This document shows positions 45,762-54,450 of a stretch of DNA of 64,000 bases, piece by piece. Made by a program: the position numbers and the translations under genes. How positions within the stretch are numbered: the first letter of the stretch is position 1; every line of letters starts with the position of its first letter. Origin of the DNA: Sphingomonas faeni (GTDB lineage Bacteria > Pseudomonadota > Alphaproteobacteria > Sphingomonadales > Sphingomonadaceae); contig NZ_JAUSZF010000001.1 of assembly GCF_030817315.1 (NCBI RefSeq), positions 3,119,001 through 3,183,000 of the forward strand. The letters are read 5' to 3'. Below the pieces are notes generated by a model. The model worked only from the letters and a program-made list of their open reading frames with translations. It was not told the origin of the DNA and did not search any database.

Positions 45762-46739
45762 GTGATCGACGACCGCGAACTGGACTGGATGGCTGCGCTC
45801 GATTGGTCGAAGCATGGGGCCGCGCAGGAACGCAGCGTCGTGACGAAGGGATACATCCCCTTGGCTACAGCCTTGGAAAGGCTGGCGCGACACTCGGTCG
45901 ACGTCTGGCCCGAGTCCGACGACGGGCGCTACTTCCTAAAATGCGCGGGACTAAGACCGCGTGGCGACTGGGTACCGGCGGAACTGGCGTTCGACGAGGA
46001 CGGAATGCCTCACCACTCGGTGCATGCCCGCAGCGCGCCGGCACTGGTTGCCGATGCGGAGTACCTCGCCGTTCCGATCTCATCCGCGTCCTCGGTAACG
46101 CGTGACGAGTGGGAAAGCGTCGGTATCGTCGGGGGAGACGACTGGGAATGGGGGATCGGCGCGAGACGGGTCTGGGCAAAAATCGCACCCGCCTTCGCGC
46201 AAGCAGCTTTCGAAGGGCGGATAAAGACGTACTATCGTGGACTTGGCGGCGGCAAACCGAAGCGTCTGGATAACGCTCTCTGGGAGCTTGAGTTCGAGAT
46301 GGCGGTGCGGCGGGCCGCGGCCTGCGCAATCTACATGGACAACGAGGCATGGGCGTTCGACCAGAGCCTGAAGGCCGAACACCCGATATACGTTAAAGAA
46401 GAAGGTCTGGAGGTAGCGCTGCAGGCGGTTGCCCGTGAAACGTACGCTTCTGCTCTCGATCTTAGCGATGTCGGCCAATTGCATCGGCCGATCGATGATC
46501 ATCTACCTGCGGAAGCCCGGATCGTGACCCGCCTCGCGCATCTTCTCACCGTGAGCGATCCTCGTACAAGCTCTAAGGACATCTTGTTTGACGCGCTCGA
46601 GAAGGACTTCGCCTGCGAGTTCAGCGAGCGACAGCGCAAAAGGTATTGGAGACTGGCGAAGGCGATGATCGACGTCGTTCTCCGCAAGCGTTACGAAATA
46701 CCGGGCCCGAAGCCCAAGGCGCCGACTGAACTGCGCTGA
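45762..46739 (+). CDS. Hypothetical protein
   Basis: 325 residues from GTG 45762 with a GGAGG site. It looks soluble and helical. Trp-rich stretch GDDWEWGIGARRVWAKIAPAF and an ARRLAKAMIDVVLRKRYEIPGP C-terminus are visible. It does not match a family I know. It continues the plus-strand run of genes in the left half of the island and could be in the same transcript as the preceding gene (87-bp gap). Confidence 0.65.
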   Translation: MIDDRELDWMAALDWSKHGAAQERSVVTKGYIPLATALERLARHSVDVWPESDDGRYFLKCAGLRPRGDWVPAELAFDEDGMPHHSVHARSAPALVADAEYLAVPISSASSVTRDEWESVGIVGGDDWEWGIGARRVWAKIAPAFAQAAFEGRIKTYYRGLGGGKPKRLDNALWELEFEMAVRRAAACAIYMDNEAWAFDQSLKAEHPIYVKEEGLEVALQAVARETYASALDLSDVGQLHRPIDDHLPAEARIVTRLAHLLTVSDPRTSSKDILFDALEKDFACEFSERQRKRYWRLAKAMIDVVLRKRYEIPGPKPKAPTELR

Positions 46740-46987
46740 TCCTCGGGATATCACTGCCCCCGCCAGGCGCGTTCGAGCCGAGAACCCCCATTCTGCATTC
46801 CGGAATCGCGTCGGTGCAGGCCGTGATGGGTGCACCCGGACGGAACCGGGCGCCAATCCGCTGATCGGTACGCAATCGGGACGTTTGGACGTCAATTAAA
46901 GCCGGTACCGTCCTCATTAGCCCGCCTGATCGCGCGCATGTCCTAGTCGCCAGCCAACGTCAGCTGGTCCTCGAAGGACAATGCGAC

Positions 46988-47440
46988 ATGAACAAACTCC
47001 TCAACGACATCGGCCTGGAGACGCACACGGCCCTCCACGATCGGCCCACCCCCGACCGGCACCCGAAGGCGCGCGGGGGACGTCCGACGCGGGAGATCCG
47101 CGTCGCGGATCCGGCGATCGGATCCCCGGCCGGCGTTGGTCCGCTGGCCAGTCTGCAGTCGTTTCGGTCGCTGGCGGCGTCCCTACCGCTCCATGTGGCC
47201 GAGGCGCTCTACGAAGCCGCTACTCAGATCTCCAGTAAAGGGTGCGGAACCGTGGTGGACGAGGCGCGGCAGCACGCCCTGGACCTGCTCGCGGCCGATC
47301 CGGCATCCACCCCGTCCGACTTCCGCCGCATCAGCAGGCAGAATGTGGAGGCCTTCGTCATGGCGCTCAAGCCGTACGAGATCGAAGCGCCAGGCGGCCG
47401 GCTCCCGGATCGCGACCCGCGAGCGGGCGACCGCTCCTAA
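46988..47440 (+). CDS. Hypothetical protein
   Basis: 150 residues, ATG 46988. The N-terminal half is basic and proline-rich (HDRPTPDRHPKARGGRPTRE). The second half is helical (LASLQSFRSLAASLPLHVAEALYEAA). No family is recognised. The GAAGGAC sequence 13-19 bases upstream is a candidate ribosome site. Confidence 0.5.
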   Translation: MNKLLNDIGLETHTALHDRPTPDRHPKARGGRPTREIRVADPAIGSPAGVGPLASLQSFRSLAASLPLHVAEALYEAATQISSKGCGTVVDEARQHALDLLAADPASTPSDFRRISRQNVEAFVMALKPYEIEAPGGRLPDRDPRAGDRS

Positions 47441-47749
47441 AGGTCGGCCTGGGCCGTGTCGGTGCAGCCGGCGGCGTACGGGAAGTCGGGCACCCGTCGG
47501 ACGGGCCGTCGGCAGGCCGCGCCGGTACCGAAGGGCATCACCATGAGAATGGTCGAACTCCATACGGCTCGGCAGGCCGAAGAGGCGTCGTTCGTCCCAC
47601 CGTCTTCGGTCGGGGCGGAGCCCGGGATCTGAAGACCATCGCAGCGAGGGGAGGGCGGTGCGGAGGCTCGCCGCCGCGCCGTCGATCGGCGAGCAACGTG
47701 GGAAGGGTTCGCCCGGGAGCGAAAAGACACATCAGATGGGAGATAGGAA
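47441..47749 (+). other. Gap without a convincing gene
   Basis: A 309-bp stretch between two hypothetical genes. Overlapping frames in this stretch are GC-driven and lack good ribosome sites. A 29-codon frame at 47543-47632 (MRMVELHTARQAEE at the start) is the only short candidate. No clear repeat or hairpin was seen. Confidence 0.4.
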
Positions 47750-48379
47750 ATGAAGTTCGTTGAAGAAGATGACGGCCGGCGCGGTTCGCCCGAGGTCGTC
47801 GCGGCGAAGGTCTATGAGGTCTCGGAACCGAGCGTCGTGCGTGTGCAGGCCTTGCGCTGGCCGTCCAACGATCAGGCCGCGAACGGTAAGAAGTGGGTCG
47901 TCAACCACATGTACCGCGATCTGCGTTCGTTCTCCTGGCAGGCGGCAGGGGAGATGCTCGCCGTGGAAGCCGATGCGATGACCGCGCTGTCGGTCATGAC
48001 GGACGAGGGTGACCGGGCCCGTTTCATCGGCGCGCCCCGACTGGTCTCGAGCCTCCGCCAACTCGATCTGGGCGTAGCCGGCACGGTCGCCGCCCTGTCC
48101 GCCGCGCGGTGCGTGCCGATCATGAGCTGCAACGCCGGAGCGTTCGGCGGCCGTCACAGCGAGGTCGCGCCTGTGATCGGCTTCTACGCCAGGGGCGCCG
48201 CCGCTCCGCTGCTCGTCGCGATCGCCGCGGAGACCGGAGTTCTCCTGCGCAACCACCGATATGGCGACCTGGCTGTCGAGGCGACGACGATCGACCGAAT
48301 GCACGCGTTCGGAAGGTCGCTCTTCGAGCACAGGGACGCGTTCATCGCGCTCAAGCTCCCCCGGGCCACCGCCATCTGA
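47750..48379 (+). CDS. Hypothetical protein
   Basis: 209 residues, ATG 47750 with a GGGAGAUAGGAA-type site upstream. Looks soluble, with an alternating helix/strand pattern. The segment RCVPIMSCNAGAFGGRHSEVAPVIGFYARG resembles an exposed active-site or binding loop and is followed by a hydrophobic stretch (AAAPLLVAIAAETGVLL). No family is recognised. It is the last plus-strand gene before the group of minus-strand genes. Confidence 0.6.
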   Translation: MKFVEEDDGRRGSPEVVAAKVYEVSEPSVVRVQALRWPSNDQAANGKKWVVNHMYRDLRSFSWQAAGEMLAVEADAMTALSVMTDEGDRARFIGAPRLVSSLRQLDLGVAGTVAALSAARCVPIMSCNAGAFGGRHSEVAPVIGFYARGAAAPLLVAIAAETGVLLRNHRYGDLAVEATTIDRMHAFGRSLFEHRDAFIALKLPRATAI

Positions 48380-48830
48380 ACAGCCACCGCAGGACGCCGT
48401 GGGAAACGGCGGGGCGGGCGCAATACCCGGCCGCCCCGATCTTCGTGCTTTCACGAGGAAAACTCTAGGGCCGCACAGATCTCCGCTACCCGAGACCCCG
48501 CCGCTCCTGCCCCCGATGCACCTCGGCGTTCAACTGCTCGGCGGGAGGTTGCGGGAGGTCGGAGGATCCTGCCGAAAGATCGGAAGGACTCCGGCGGTCC
48601 ATATCGCCGACCTCGTCCACGATGGGGCGGGGGGTGAGCGTGCTACCGCCGTCGATTCACGCCGACGGTCGAGCTACGACGTACAGGTCGTCACCCCGTC
48701 GGTACGTTCGGAACGGCGGGATCCCATGACCCGTCAGCCGAGCCGCCCGCTCCCGACGAAGGCTTCGCAGGCTGATCCCATCCTTCGTCCGGCGATCAGG
48801 GCGGGTTCGCTGCGTTCAGCCTCGACGATG
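48380..48830. other. Gap without a convincing gene
   Basis: A 450-bp stretch between the 209-residue plus-strand gene and a short minus-strand gene. Overlapping frames here are GC-driven and have neither good starts nor family features. No strong hairpin or repeat is evident. It may contain the convergent ends of both transcripts. Confidence 0.4.
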
Positions 48831-49133
48831 TCAGCCCGCGACGACGCTGTGCTCGCGGGGATCGGGCGCACGTTCCTCGACCACCAGCGCCACGTAGTCG
48901 TTCAGATCCCGCGGATTGAACACGCGTCCCACTACGGTCCAGAGCTCCCGGTTGGAGGGATCGTGACGGTCCACTCCCTGCAGCACGCCCGGGTTGACGA
49001 TCATGTCGCCGATCATCGGGATCTGGCCCGCGAACGTCTCGACATCGAAGTCCTGCTCGTAGTCGACGAGGGTGCCGTCCTTCTCGCGAGTGTAGATCCT
49101 GATGGTGATGCCGGCCAACTCGGGACTCCTCAT
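48831..49133 (-). CDS. Hypothetical protein
   Basis: 100 residues from ATG 49133. Strand-rich (ITIRIYTREKDGTLVDYEQDF, QIPMIGDMIVNPGV, WTVVGRVFNPRDLNDYVALVVEE). The size and composition fit a small beta-sandwich or ferredoxin-like protein, but no family is recognised. It is the first gene of the minus-strand group (by coordinates). Confidence 0.55.
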   Translation of the reverse strand: MRSPELAGITIRIYTREKDGTLVDYEQDFDVETFAGQIPMIGDMIVNPGVLQGVDRHDPSNRELWTVVGRVFNPRDLNDYVALVVEERAPDPREHSVVAG

Positions 49134-49465
49134 ACCTGCAGCGTCCGACGGAGCTAGTCAGGCCCCTACGTGATTGCAACGATGCCGTTTCGTTCGAGGT
49201 GTCTGCAGGCGTGCCTCCAACCTGGTCTGCCGGGGCGGAAGCGGATGATCGACGCTCCGCGGCGAAGCGCACGTGAATACTTTAGCCGGTGGGGCCTAAG
49301 GGTAGGGTGCTCGCCCCTTGACGACAGTACCTGCGCGGATCCAGGTCGGTTCCGCGATCACGAAAATGCCCTGCCGATCGCGAGATCTACAGGGCATTGC
49401 GAGCCGTCACCGCCGTTCCCCCCGGAAGGGCAGGACGCTTAGAGCATGTATGGAAACCACTTCGT
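49134..49465. other. Gap without a convincing gene
   Basis: A 332-bp stretch between two short minus-strand genes. No frame here has a family feature or a good ribosome site. Nothing else is evident. Confidence 0.4.
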
Positions 49466-49726
49466 CTAGGGTCCGTTCCCCGCCCCAGGGCGCGGGTCTT
49501 CCTCATCCATGTCGGATAGGGCCGCCATCGCACTCGATATCCAAGCGGCGACGATGGAGAGGGATAGCCGATCGGCGAGCTCGAGGCTTTCCTGCAACTT
49601 GGCCTTCAAAAGCTCTAATGGTTCAGTGCCATCTTCCACGCCGCGTCGATATGCGCGCAAACCCAACCGTCCCGGGTAGATTTCGCATCCCAGCACTGTT
49701 TTTTGCATCAAGCGGGAGGCGCTCAT
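49466..49726 (-). CDS. Hypothetical short protein
   Basis: 86 residues if read from ATG 49726 (MSASRLMQKTVLGCEIYPG). Helical and acidic at the C-terminus (ALSDMDEEDPRPG). A longer in-frame start at 49807 adds an Arg-rich stretch that looks non-coding. Probably real, because the helix-forming central part (LELLKAKLQESLELADRLSL) has a normal coding pattern, but no family is recognised. Confidence 0.4.
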   Translation of the reverse strand: MSASRLMQKTVLGCEIYPGRLGLRAYRRGVEDGTEPLELLKAKLQESLELADRLSLSIVAAWISSAMAALSDMDEEDPRPGAGNGP

Positions 49727-49875
49727 CCCTCGAGGATGTCGCCACCGTCTAGAATTGCGCCGCCATCGCCGATAACGGACGCCGTCGAAGCTATGTAGGC
49801 GGTTCACCGAACCCCTGTTGCCCGACCGCCCGCGTCAAGCCGGTCGGTCGCTAGCCCCGGAAAGAACCTCCTAGG

Positions 49876-51102
49876 CTAGCCGCGGTCTGCGGGCGAAGCA
49901 TGCAGTTCGGAGGGACGGCCGCGCTTTATCGCCGCATCCATCTCGAGGACCGCTTCGATCAGTCCGATCAGCGTTGTCGCTTGGAAATCGGACCATGCGA
50001 GACGGAGATTTCCCGTCTGCGCTTCGGCGGACATGCTCGCTGCGCGTTCGGCCGTGAGAAGGTCCCGGCTGAAGATCGTGACCCATTTCGCGCCGATGGA
50101 CTTAGTCAGACCGGTGAACTGACCGGGACGCGCCCTGGCCGCCTCGTGGAGCGCCTTGCGATAGGCCTGATCGCCGGGCCCTATGATGAGCGATATGTTG
50201 AGACGCCCCGGCTTGGCGGCGTAGCTCTTGACCTCGAAGAGCAGCCCGCGGCCGGTCTTAGACCACTCCTTCGGATCGATCCTGAAGATGTCGCATGCGT
50301 CCCACCGGTCCACGGAGAACCGCATCAGCGATCCGCCTTCGGAGTCCATCGACAAGCCTCCGCACGCCCTGACCTCCTGGCCGACGACGTCGACCAGGCC
50401 GGCCGTGCGCGGCCTGCTGGCGAAGATGAAGTCGAGCGCTTCGGTGTGCCGTTCGTACAGCTTGGCGGCCAAGCCCCTGAGCTTCTCGTCCTCCACGATG
50501 TTCCTCCTGAGCATGTCGACATAGTGTTGAATGATGAGCTGGGTCGCGTCGGGCCCCGCTTCGGAACTCGCGAGCGTCTGCAACGTGTCGGCCAGCTGGA
50601 TGTAGCTCAGGGCGTGGTAGGCCTCGTCATCCGGCGCATGACCGTCCGGGGTGAGGAAGACGAAGAGTTTCCGCCGGCTCGCATATTGGACGTCGACGAG
50701 TTCGCGGTACCGCCGGAGCTGCCCGTCACCCGCCTTCGCGTGGACCTTGTTCTCGATCACGACGACCAGGTCCAGGGCGTCGATCTCTATCAGCAGGTCG
50801 ATGCTGTCGCGCTCCCTGTGGACGATCGCGTCGTCGAGGTCGCCGACGAGCAGTTCCAGTATGCTCACGGGCCGGGATCCGGGCGGCATCGCGTCGAGCA
50901 CCTGCCTAAGGATCAGCTGCAGCGCACGCGGCCCGAGGCCGTGCGGCCGGCTGGGGGACAGGAGATAGGCGAGGAAGTTCGAGTGGCGGAGTTCTCCGTG
51001 GACGGCGCCCATCGCCTCGAACAGGTTGAACCGGGACATCCGCTTCTGGATCTCCCAGAAGCCGTCGTCGTCCAGCAGCGCACTGATGCCGTCATCGATC
51101 AC
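49876..51102 (-). CDS. PD-(D/E)XK nuclease superfamily protein
   Basis: 408 residues. The N-terminal half carries the pattern of PD-(D/E)XK restriction-like nucleases of the PF14281 type: ELRHSNFLAYLLSP around E37, then DSIDLLIEIDALDLVVVIENKVHAKAGDGQLRRY, with D102, E117 and K119 forming the active-site D...E-x-K. The C-terminal half is uncharacterised (WDACDIFRIDPKEWSKTGRGLLFEVKSY). Such genes usually occur in phage-defence or mobile-element settings. The 557-residue gene lies upstream on the same strand (168-bp gap), and the two may work together. Confidence 0.83.
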   Translation of the reverse strand: MIDDGISALLDDDGFWEIQKRMSRFNLFEAMGAVHGELRHSNFLAYLLSPSRPHGLGPRALQLILRQVLDAMPPGSRPVSILELLVGDLDDAIVHRERDSIDLLIEIDALDLVVVIENKVHAKAGDGQLRRYRELVDVQYASRRKLFVFLTPDGHAPDDEAYHALSYIQLADTLQTLASSEAGPDATQLIIQHYVDMLRRNIVEDEKLRGLAAKLYERHTEALDFIFASRPRTAGLVDVVGQEVRACGGLSMDSEGGSLMRFSVDRWDACDIFRIDPKEWSKTGRGLLFEVKSYAAKPGRLNISLIIGPGDQAYRKALHEAARARPGQFTGLTKSIGAKWVTIFSRDLLTAERAASMSAEAQTGNLRLAWSDFQATTLIGLIEAVLEMDAAIKRGRPSELHASPADRG

Positions 51103-51270
51103 GCCGATCCTCTCAGAAACATCGCTTGATCCACGTCGATCCCGATCCTGCTCGTACGACGATGCATCCCCATGGGGCCACTGTCATGCCTCGCGAAGGG
51201 AACCGAGACCTCGGCGGATCTGCGTTCGCCCGCCATGCATTCCGTCATGACGAACGACCCGGCTGGAGAA

Positions 51271-52944
51271 TCAGCCAAGACGGACGTCAGCGGGCTGGCC
51301 GTTCTCGAGGCGGAAGTCGACCCAGACAGGCGCGAGGCGCTCTGATCGCGCGTCCGCCAGACCGGCAAGGATCTCAGAACTCGCGATCCCGACCGTGTCG
51401 AACAAGGCGTTCTCCGTACCTAAGATTAACGCCTTGGTTTCGTAGGAGGAGATGCCCTCGAGCTTCCCGCGCAACATCCGATCGAGCGCGACGGTCACCT
51501 CGCCGGTAGGCGAGTAACGTTCGGCAGCCATCCCGATGTCCTCGAAGCGCGCCTCCTTGCCCAACTCCCGTCCCGGGTAGGCGGCGAGCAGTTGATAACC
51601 GCACGCACGTGCGCGGATGCACGTGTACATCTCGTCGAACGACCGGACGATGACCGTCATCTGCTCCTCGATCGCCTTGACGTACTTCGAGGACGTCCAT
51701 CCTCCCTTCTTCAGTGCGCCGAGTTCGTCGAGCTGCGTCTGCAGATCTCCCGCGAGATGGTCCTGCACGCGCACCAGTTCGGCTTCGTGCCGCTCGATCT
51801 CGTGAAGCACCTCGGTCGAAAGCTCGCCGGAGAGCACCGGTCGGGCGACCTGCCCGAAGTAGCGGATTGAGCCGGTCAAAGTCGCTCTGCGCTCGTCCTT
51901 CTGGAACCGCGACACATCCCTCAGCGACAGCTTGATCTCGTCGAGGCCCCGTTCGATGGCTTCCATCTTCTGCTGTTCGATCATCGCCGTAGTCAGCATG
52001 AGCAGCGCAGCCGGCCAGGCGATGGTTCCTGCCGCAACCGCGAAGAAGGGGATCTGGCCCTTGTGGCCCTGTGCCGATCCGACCAGCGCGCCGGCCTTCT
52101 TGCTGTAGGAGAGCGCCGCGGCGCCTCCTTCGATGCCAACGCGGACGAAATTGCCGTCCTTCAGGATCTGTTCGGCGGCGACGAGGGGCTGCAACGCCTT
52201 AAGAATCGGGGCGAGCGCACCAAGCACGTCGCCCCCGCCGTTAACCGGCCAGCCCGCCGTTCGCGCTTCCGGTAGGCGTGCGACCGAGAGGACCGGCGCG
52301 CCGTCCTCGGTCTGCAGGACCAATGGCGCATAGAGGTCGGAGCCGGCTTCCGGATCCGCGAGGACCGCTGGCGGGCCACCGTCCGACCCGTCGGGCATCC
52401 GTCCCTCGGCCACGAGCTTACGACGGAGATGGGCCGTTTGAAGCAGGGCTGCCGCGAACGGTGGCCATGCATCGGAACTAAGGATGCCAGCCGTCGCGGC
52501 GGATGCAGCAAGGCACGCGGCGTCGACCACGGGTTGGCGATCCTCGGGACGTAACGAGCCCAAGTGTTGGACCGCGAACATGTTCAGCAGACCGGCCTCG
52601 TTCCGATCTGTGTCCGCCGTCGTGGGCACTCCTATCTTCCTGCACAGGCCACTGATCATGAAGTCGTAGGACGGCCGCCCGGCGTCCTTCGTCGAAAGCG
52701 CCAAGACCCCCAGTCGGTAGATCTCGTCGCCAATGCGATCCGCATACTGGACGTGATCGGGATTGTGCATCTCGAAGGAGCGGCTGATCTTCAGGAAACT
52801 CGCCGGGGACGCCGCAAGCGCATTCACTAGCGGGGCGAGCTCGTCATTTCGGCACGCGGCCAGAACTTCGTAGATTTCCGCATTTGCTGCGGCATGCTGT
52901 TCGTCGACCACGCGTTCCCCCCGAGCTTCGCTGGTGGAATACAC
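51271..52944 (-). CDS. Large hypothetical protein, YaaW-like N-terminal region
   Basis: 557 residues from GTG 52944. The N-terminal part (ACRNDELAPLVNALAAS, ISRSFEMHNPDHVQYADRIGDEIYRLG, SGLCRKIGVPTTADTDR) faintly resembles the YaaW/DUF3944-type helical region. The middle has a hydrophobic segment (IPFFAVAAGTIAWPAALLMLTTAMI) that may be a membrane anchor, then a coiled-coil-like stretch. The rest is unknown. Being beside the PD-(D/E)XK gene suggests a defence role, which is inference only. Confidence 0.55.
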   Translation of the reverse strand: MYSTSEARGERVVDEQHAAANAEIYEVLAACRNDELAPLVNALAASPASFLKISRSFEMHNPDHVQYADRIGDEIYRLGVLALSTKDAGRPSYDFMISGLCRKIGVPTTADTDRNEAGLLNMFAVQHLGSLRPEDRQPVVDAACLAASAATAGILSSDAWPPFAAALLQTAHLRRKLVAEGRMPDGSDGGPPAVLADPEAGSDLYAPLVLQTEDGAPVLSVARLPEARTAGWPVNGGGDVLGALAPILKALQPLVAAEQILKDGNFVRVGIEGGAAALSYSKKAGALVGSAQGHKGQIPFFAVAAGTIAWPAALLMLTTAMIEQQKMEAIERGLDEIKLSLRDVSRFQKDERRATLTGSIRYFGQVARPVLSGELSTEVLHEIERHEAELVRVQDHLAGDLQTQLDELGALKKGGWTSSKYVKAIEEQMTVIVRSFDEMYTCIRARACGYQLLAAYPGRELGKEARFEDIGMAAERYSPTGEVTVALDRMLRGKLEGISSYETKALILGTENALFDTVGIASSEILAGLADARSERLAPVWVDFRLENGQPADVRLG

Positions 52945-53367
52945 CGGTGCCCTCCGATAGACGACCGGTTTCGACTACGTTCCCGATACCGCTACACTCG
53001 CCATCGGGACTCGTCAGCGATCGCAATCCATACACGGACAGGACCGGGAAGCCGGACTCCGCTCGGGATGGACCCATGTGAAGTCGTCCGCACACGTCGG
53101 CGGCCGTCGCATCGAGGGAGGGGGCCATACGGCGCCTCTATTGCAGGGAGACCTGGGTCACGACGGTTCCGGCGTTGGGAGATCGGCCTCGCGGGTTCGC
53201 TGTCGCACCGACGCAGGAGCGCGAACGGTCCGGCTTCGGTAGCCCCCGGCATATCTAGGCTGAGATAGAGGGAGGGGAGGATTCCCTTCCGGATCCAAGC
53301 ACAAGGCTGATCCTCGAAAGTATTGGCTGCGGCGGTCCAAGACCACCATCTGCATGAGGACTGCAGG
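52945..53367. other. Gap between divergent genes
   Basis: A 420-bp stretch between the divergent 557-residue gene (-) and the transposase-like gene (+). It should hold promoters for both. No clear -35/-10 pair, hairpin or repeat could be assigned by eye. Confidence 0.4.
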
Positions 53368-54450
53368 ATGAGTTTTGCAGCGTCAAAACGACGCAGGATG
53401 AAAGCCAAGATGAGCAAGGAAGTCGACTTGACCGGAGTGCATCCGGTCAAAAGGGCGGAGACGCTTCGCAGGATCGAAGTGGTGAAGGCGTTCATATCCC
53501 TCAGTCGTCCCACCAAGGCCGAGGGGGAGCGGCATGCGAAATCGCTGGGCATCGGGTACAACCAGTTCCTCGTGCTCGTTCGCGCGTGGATGGAGCACGG
53601 CCGTGCAAGCGCGATGCCGGGTGCGAAAAAACGCATGAGGCTCTTCCACGAGCATCAACTCCGCAGGCTGGACCCCGCAATCGAAGAGATCATCGCCGAT
53701 GTGATCGAGGAGAAGGGGGCGTTCGGCCGCCTCACGGTCATACTCGACGCCGTACGGCATCGCTGCGAGGAGGCGGGCCTGAAGCCTCCGACCATGCAAG
53801 GCTTGCGACCTCGTCTGGACGAGGCGCGACGTCGGGCTCCATCGTCCGATCTCGACGGTCGGGCCGTTCTGATCGGCCGCGCCCTGACCGACGTTCCGGT
53901 ATTGCATAACGACGGGGTCATGGAGCCGGCGCTGCTGGTGCTCTCGATACAGGCGAGCACCCGCAGGGTGCTCGCCTATGGGGTCGGCTCGCCGTCGCGC
54001 CCGCCTGAAGTCGCCGCCGTCCTCATGGAGACCGTCAAGTATCCCGTCGTCGCCGTGCAGCGAGACATACGGGTCTCCTTGCCGCCCGGTTTCGAACGCG
54101 ACCGGCTGATGGTCGCGGCGCGCGCCGCCGGCTTGGACGGCGTGACTTGGCTCAGCGGCACGCCCGCCCCTCACGACAGCGTATACGCAGTGTTGGGCGG
54201 ACGCCTCGGCGACGTGCGTGTGGGCGAATTCCAGCAACGCCGGAACTGGAAGCTCCAGCCCGTGCTCAACGCGCGAACGGCATCGCCGCTCTCGGAAGGC
54301 GAAGTCGAAGCCGTGATCGCCGCGGCGGTCGCCGAACATAATGCTTCGCATCCACCGCTGGACGCTGAGCCGGTCCCAGCCGCGCCTGGCGATGTGAATA
54401 TGATCGAGCGTCTCCGGGATGCGTTCGAAGCTACTGCCACAAGGTCCTAG
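53368..54450 (+). CDS. Mu/TnsB-like transposase-fold protein, small, copy 1
   Basis: 360 residues from ATG 53368 (GAGGA site 7 bp upstream). Residues 20-80 form a helix-turn-helix region (AETLRRIEVVKAFISL, HAKSLGIGYNQFLVLVRAW). Residues 98-157 form a second one of the kind found in Mu-type transposases (LDPAIEEIIADVIEEKGAFG, LRPRLDEARRRAP). The core has D175 (ALTDVPVL), D233 (AVQRDIRV) and E287 (RVGEFQQ), arranged like a reduced DDE domain. It is about half the size of the TnsB-like protein. Copy 2 is convergent and overlaps by 20 bp. DNA binding is likely; strand transfer is uncertain. Confidence 0.62.
   Translation: MSFAASKRRRMKAKMSKEVDLTGVHPVKRAETLRRIEVVKAFISLSRPTKAEGERHAKSLGIGYNQFLVLVRAWMEHGRASAMPGAKKRMRLFHEHQLRRLDPAIEEIIADVIEEKGAFGRLTVILDAVRHRCEEAGLKPPTMQGLRPRLDEARRRAPSSDLDGRAVLIGRALTDVPVLHNDGVMEPALLVLSIQASTRRVLAYGVGSPSRPPEVAAVLMETVKYPVVAVQRDIRVSLPPGFERDRLMVAARAAGLDGVTWLSGTPAPHDSVYAVLGGRLGDVRVGEFQQRRNWKLQPVLNARTASPLSEGEVEAVIAAAVAEHNASHPPLDAEPVPAAPGDVNMIERLRDAFEATATRS

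Noticed and set aside
48796..49272. 158-codon minus-strand frame overlapping the 100-residue gene
   Set aside because: Arg/Ser-rich, in another frame, and without a good start; the 100-residue frame has the normal protein-like composition.
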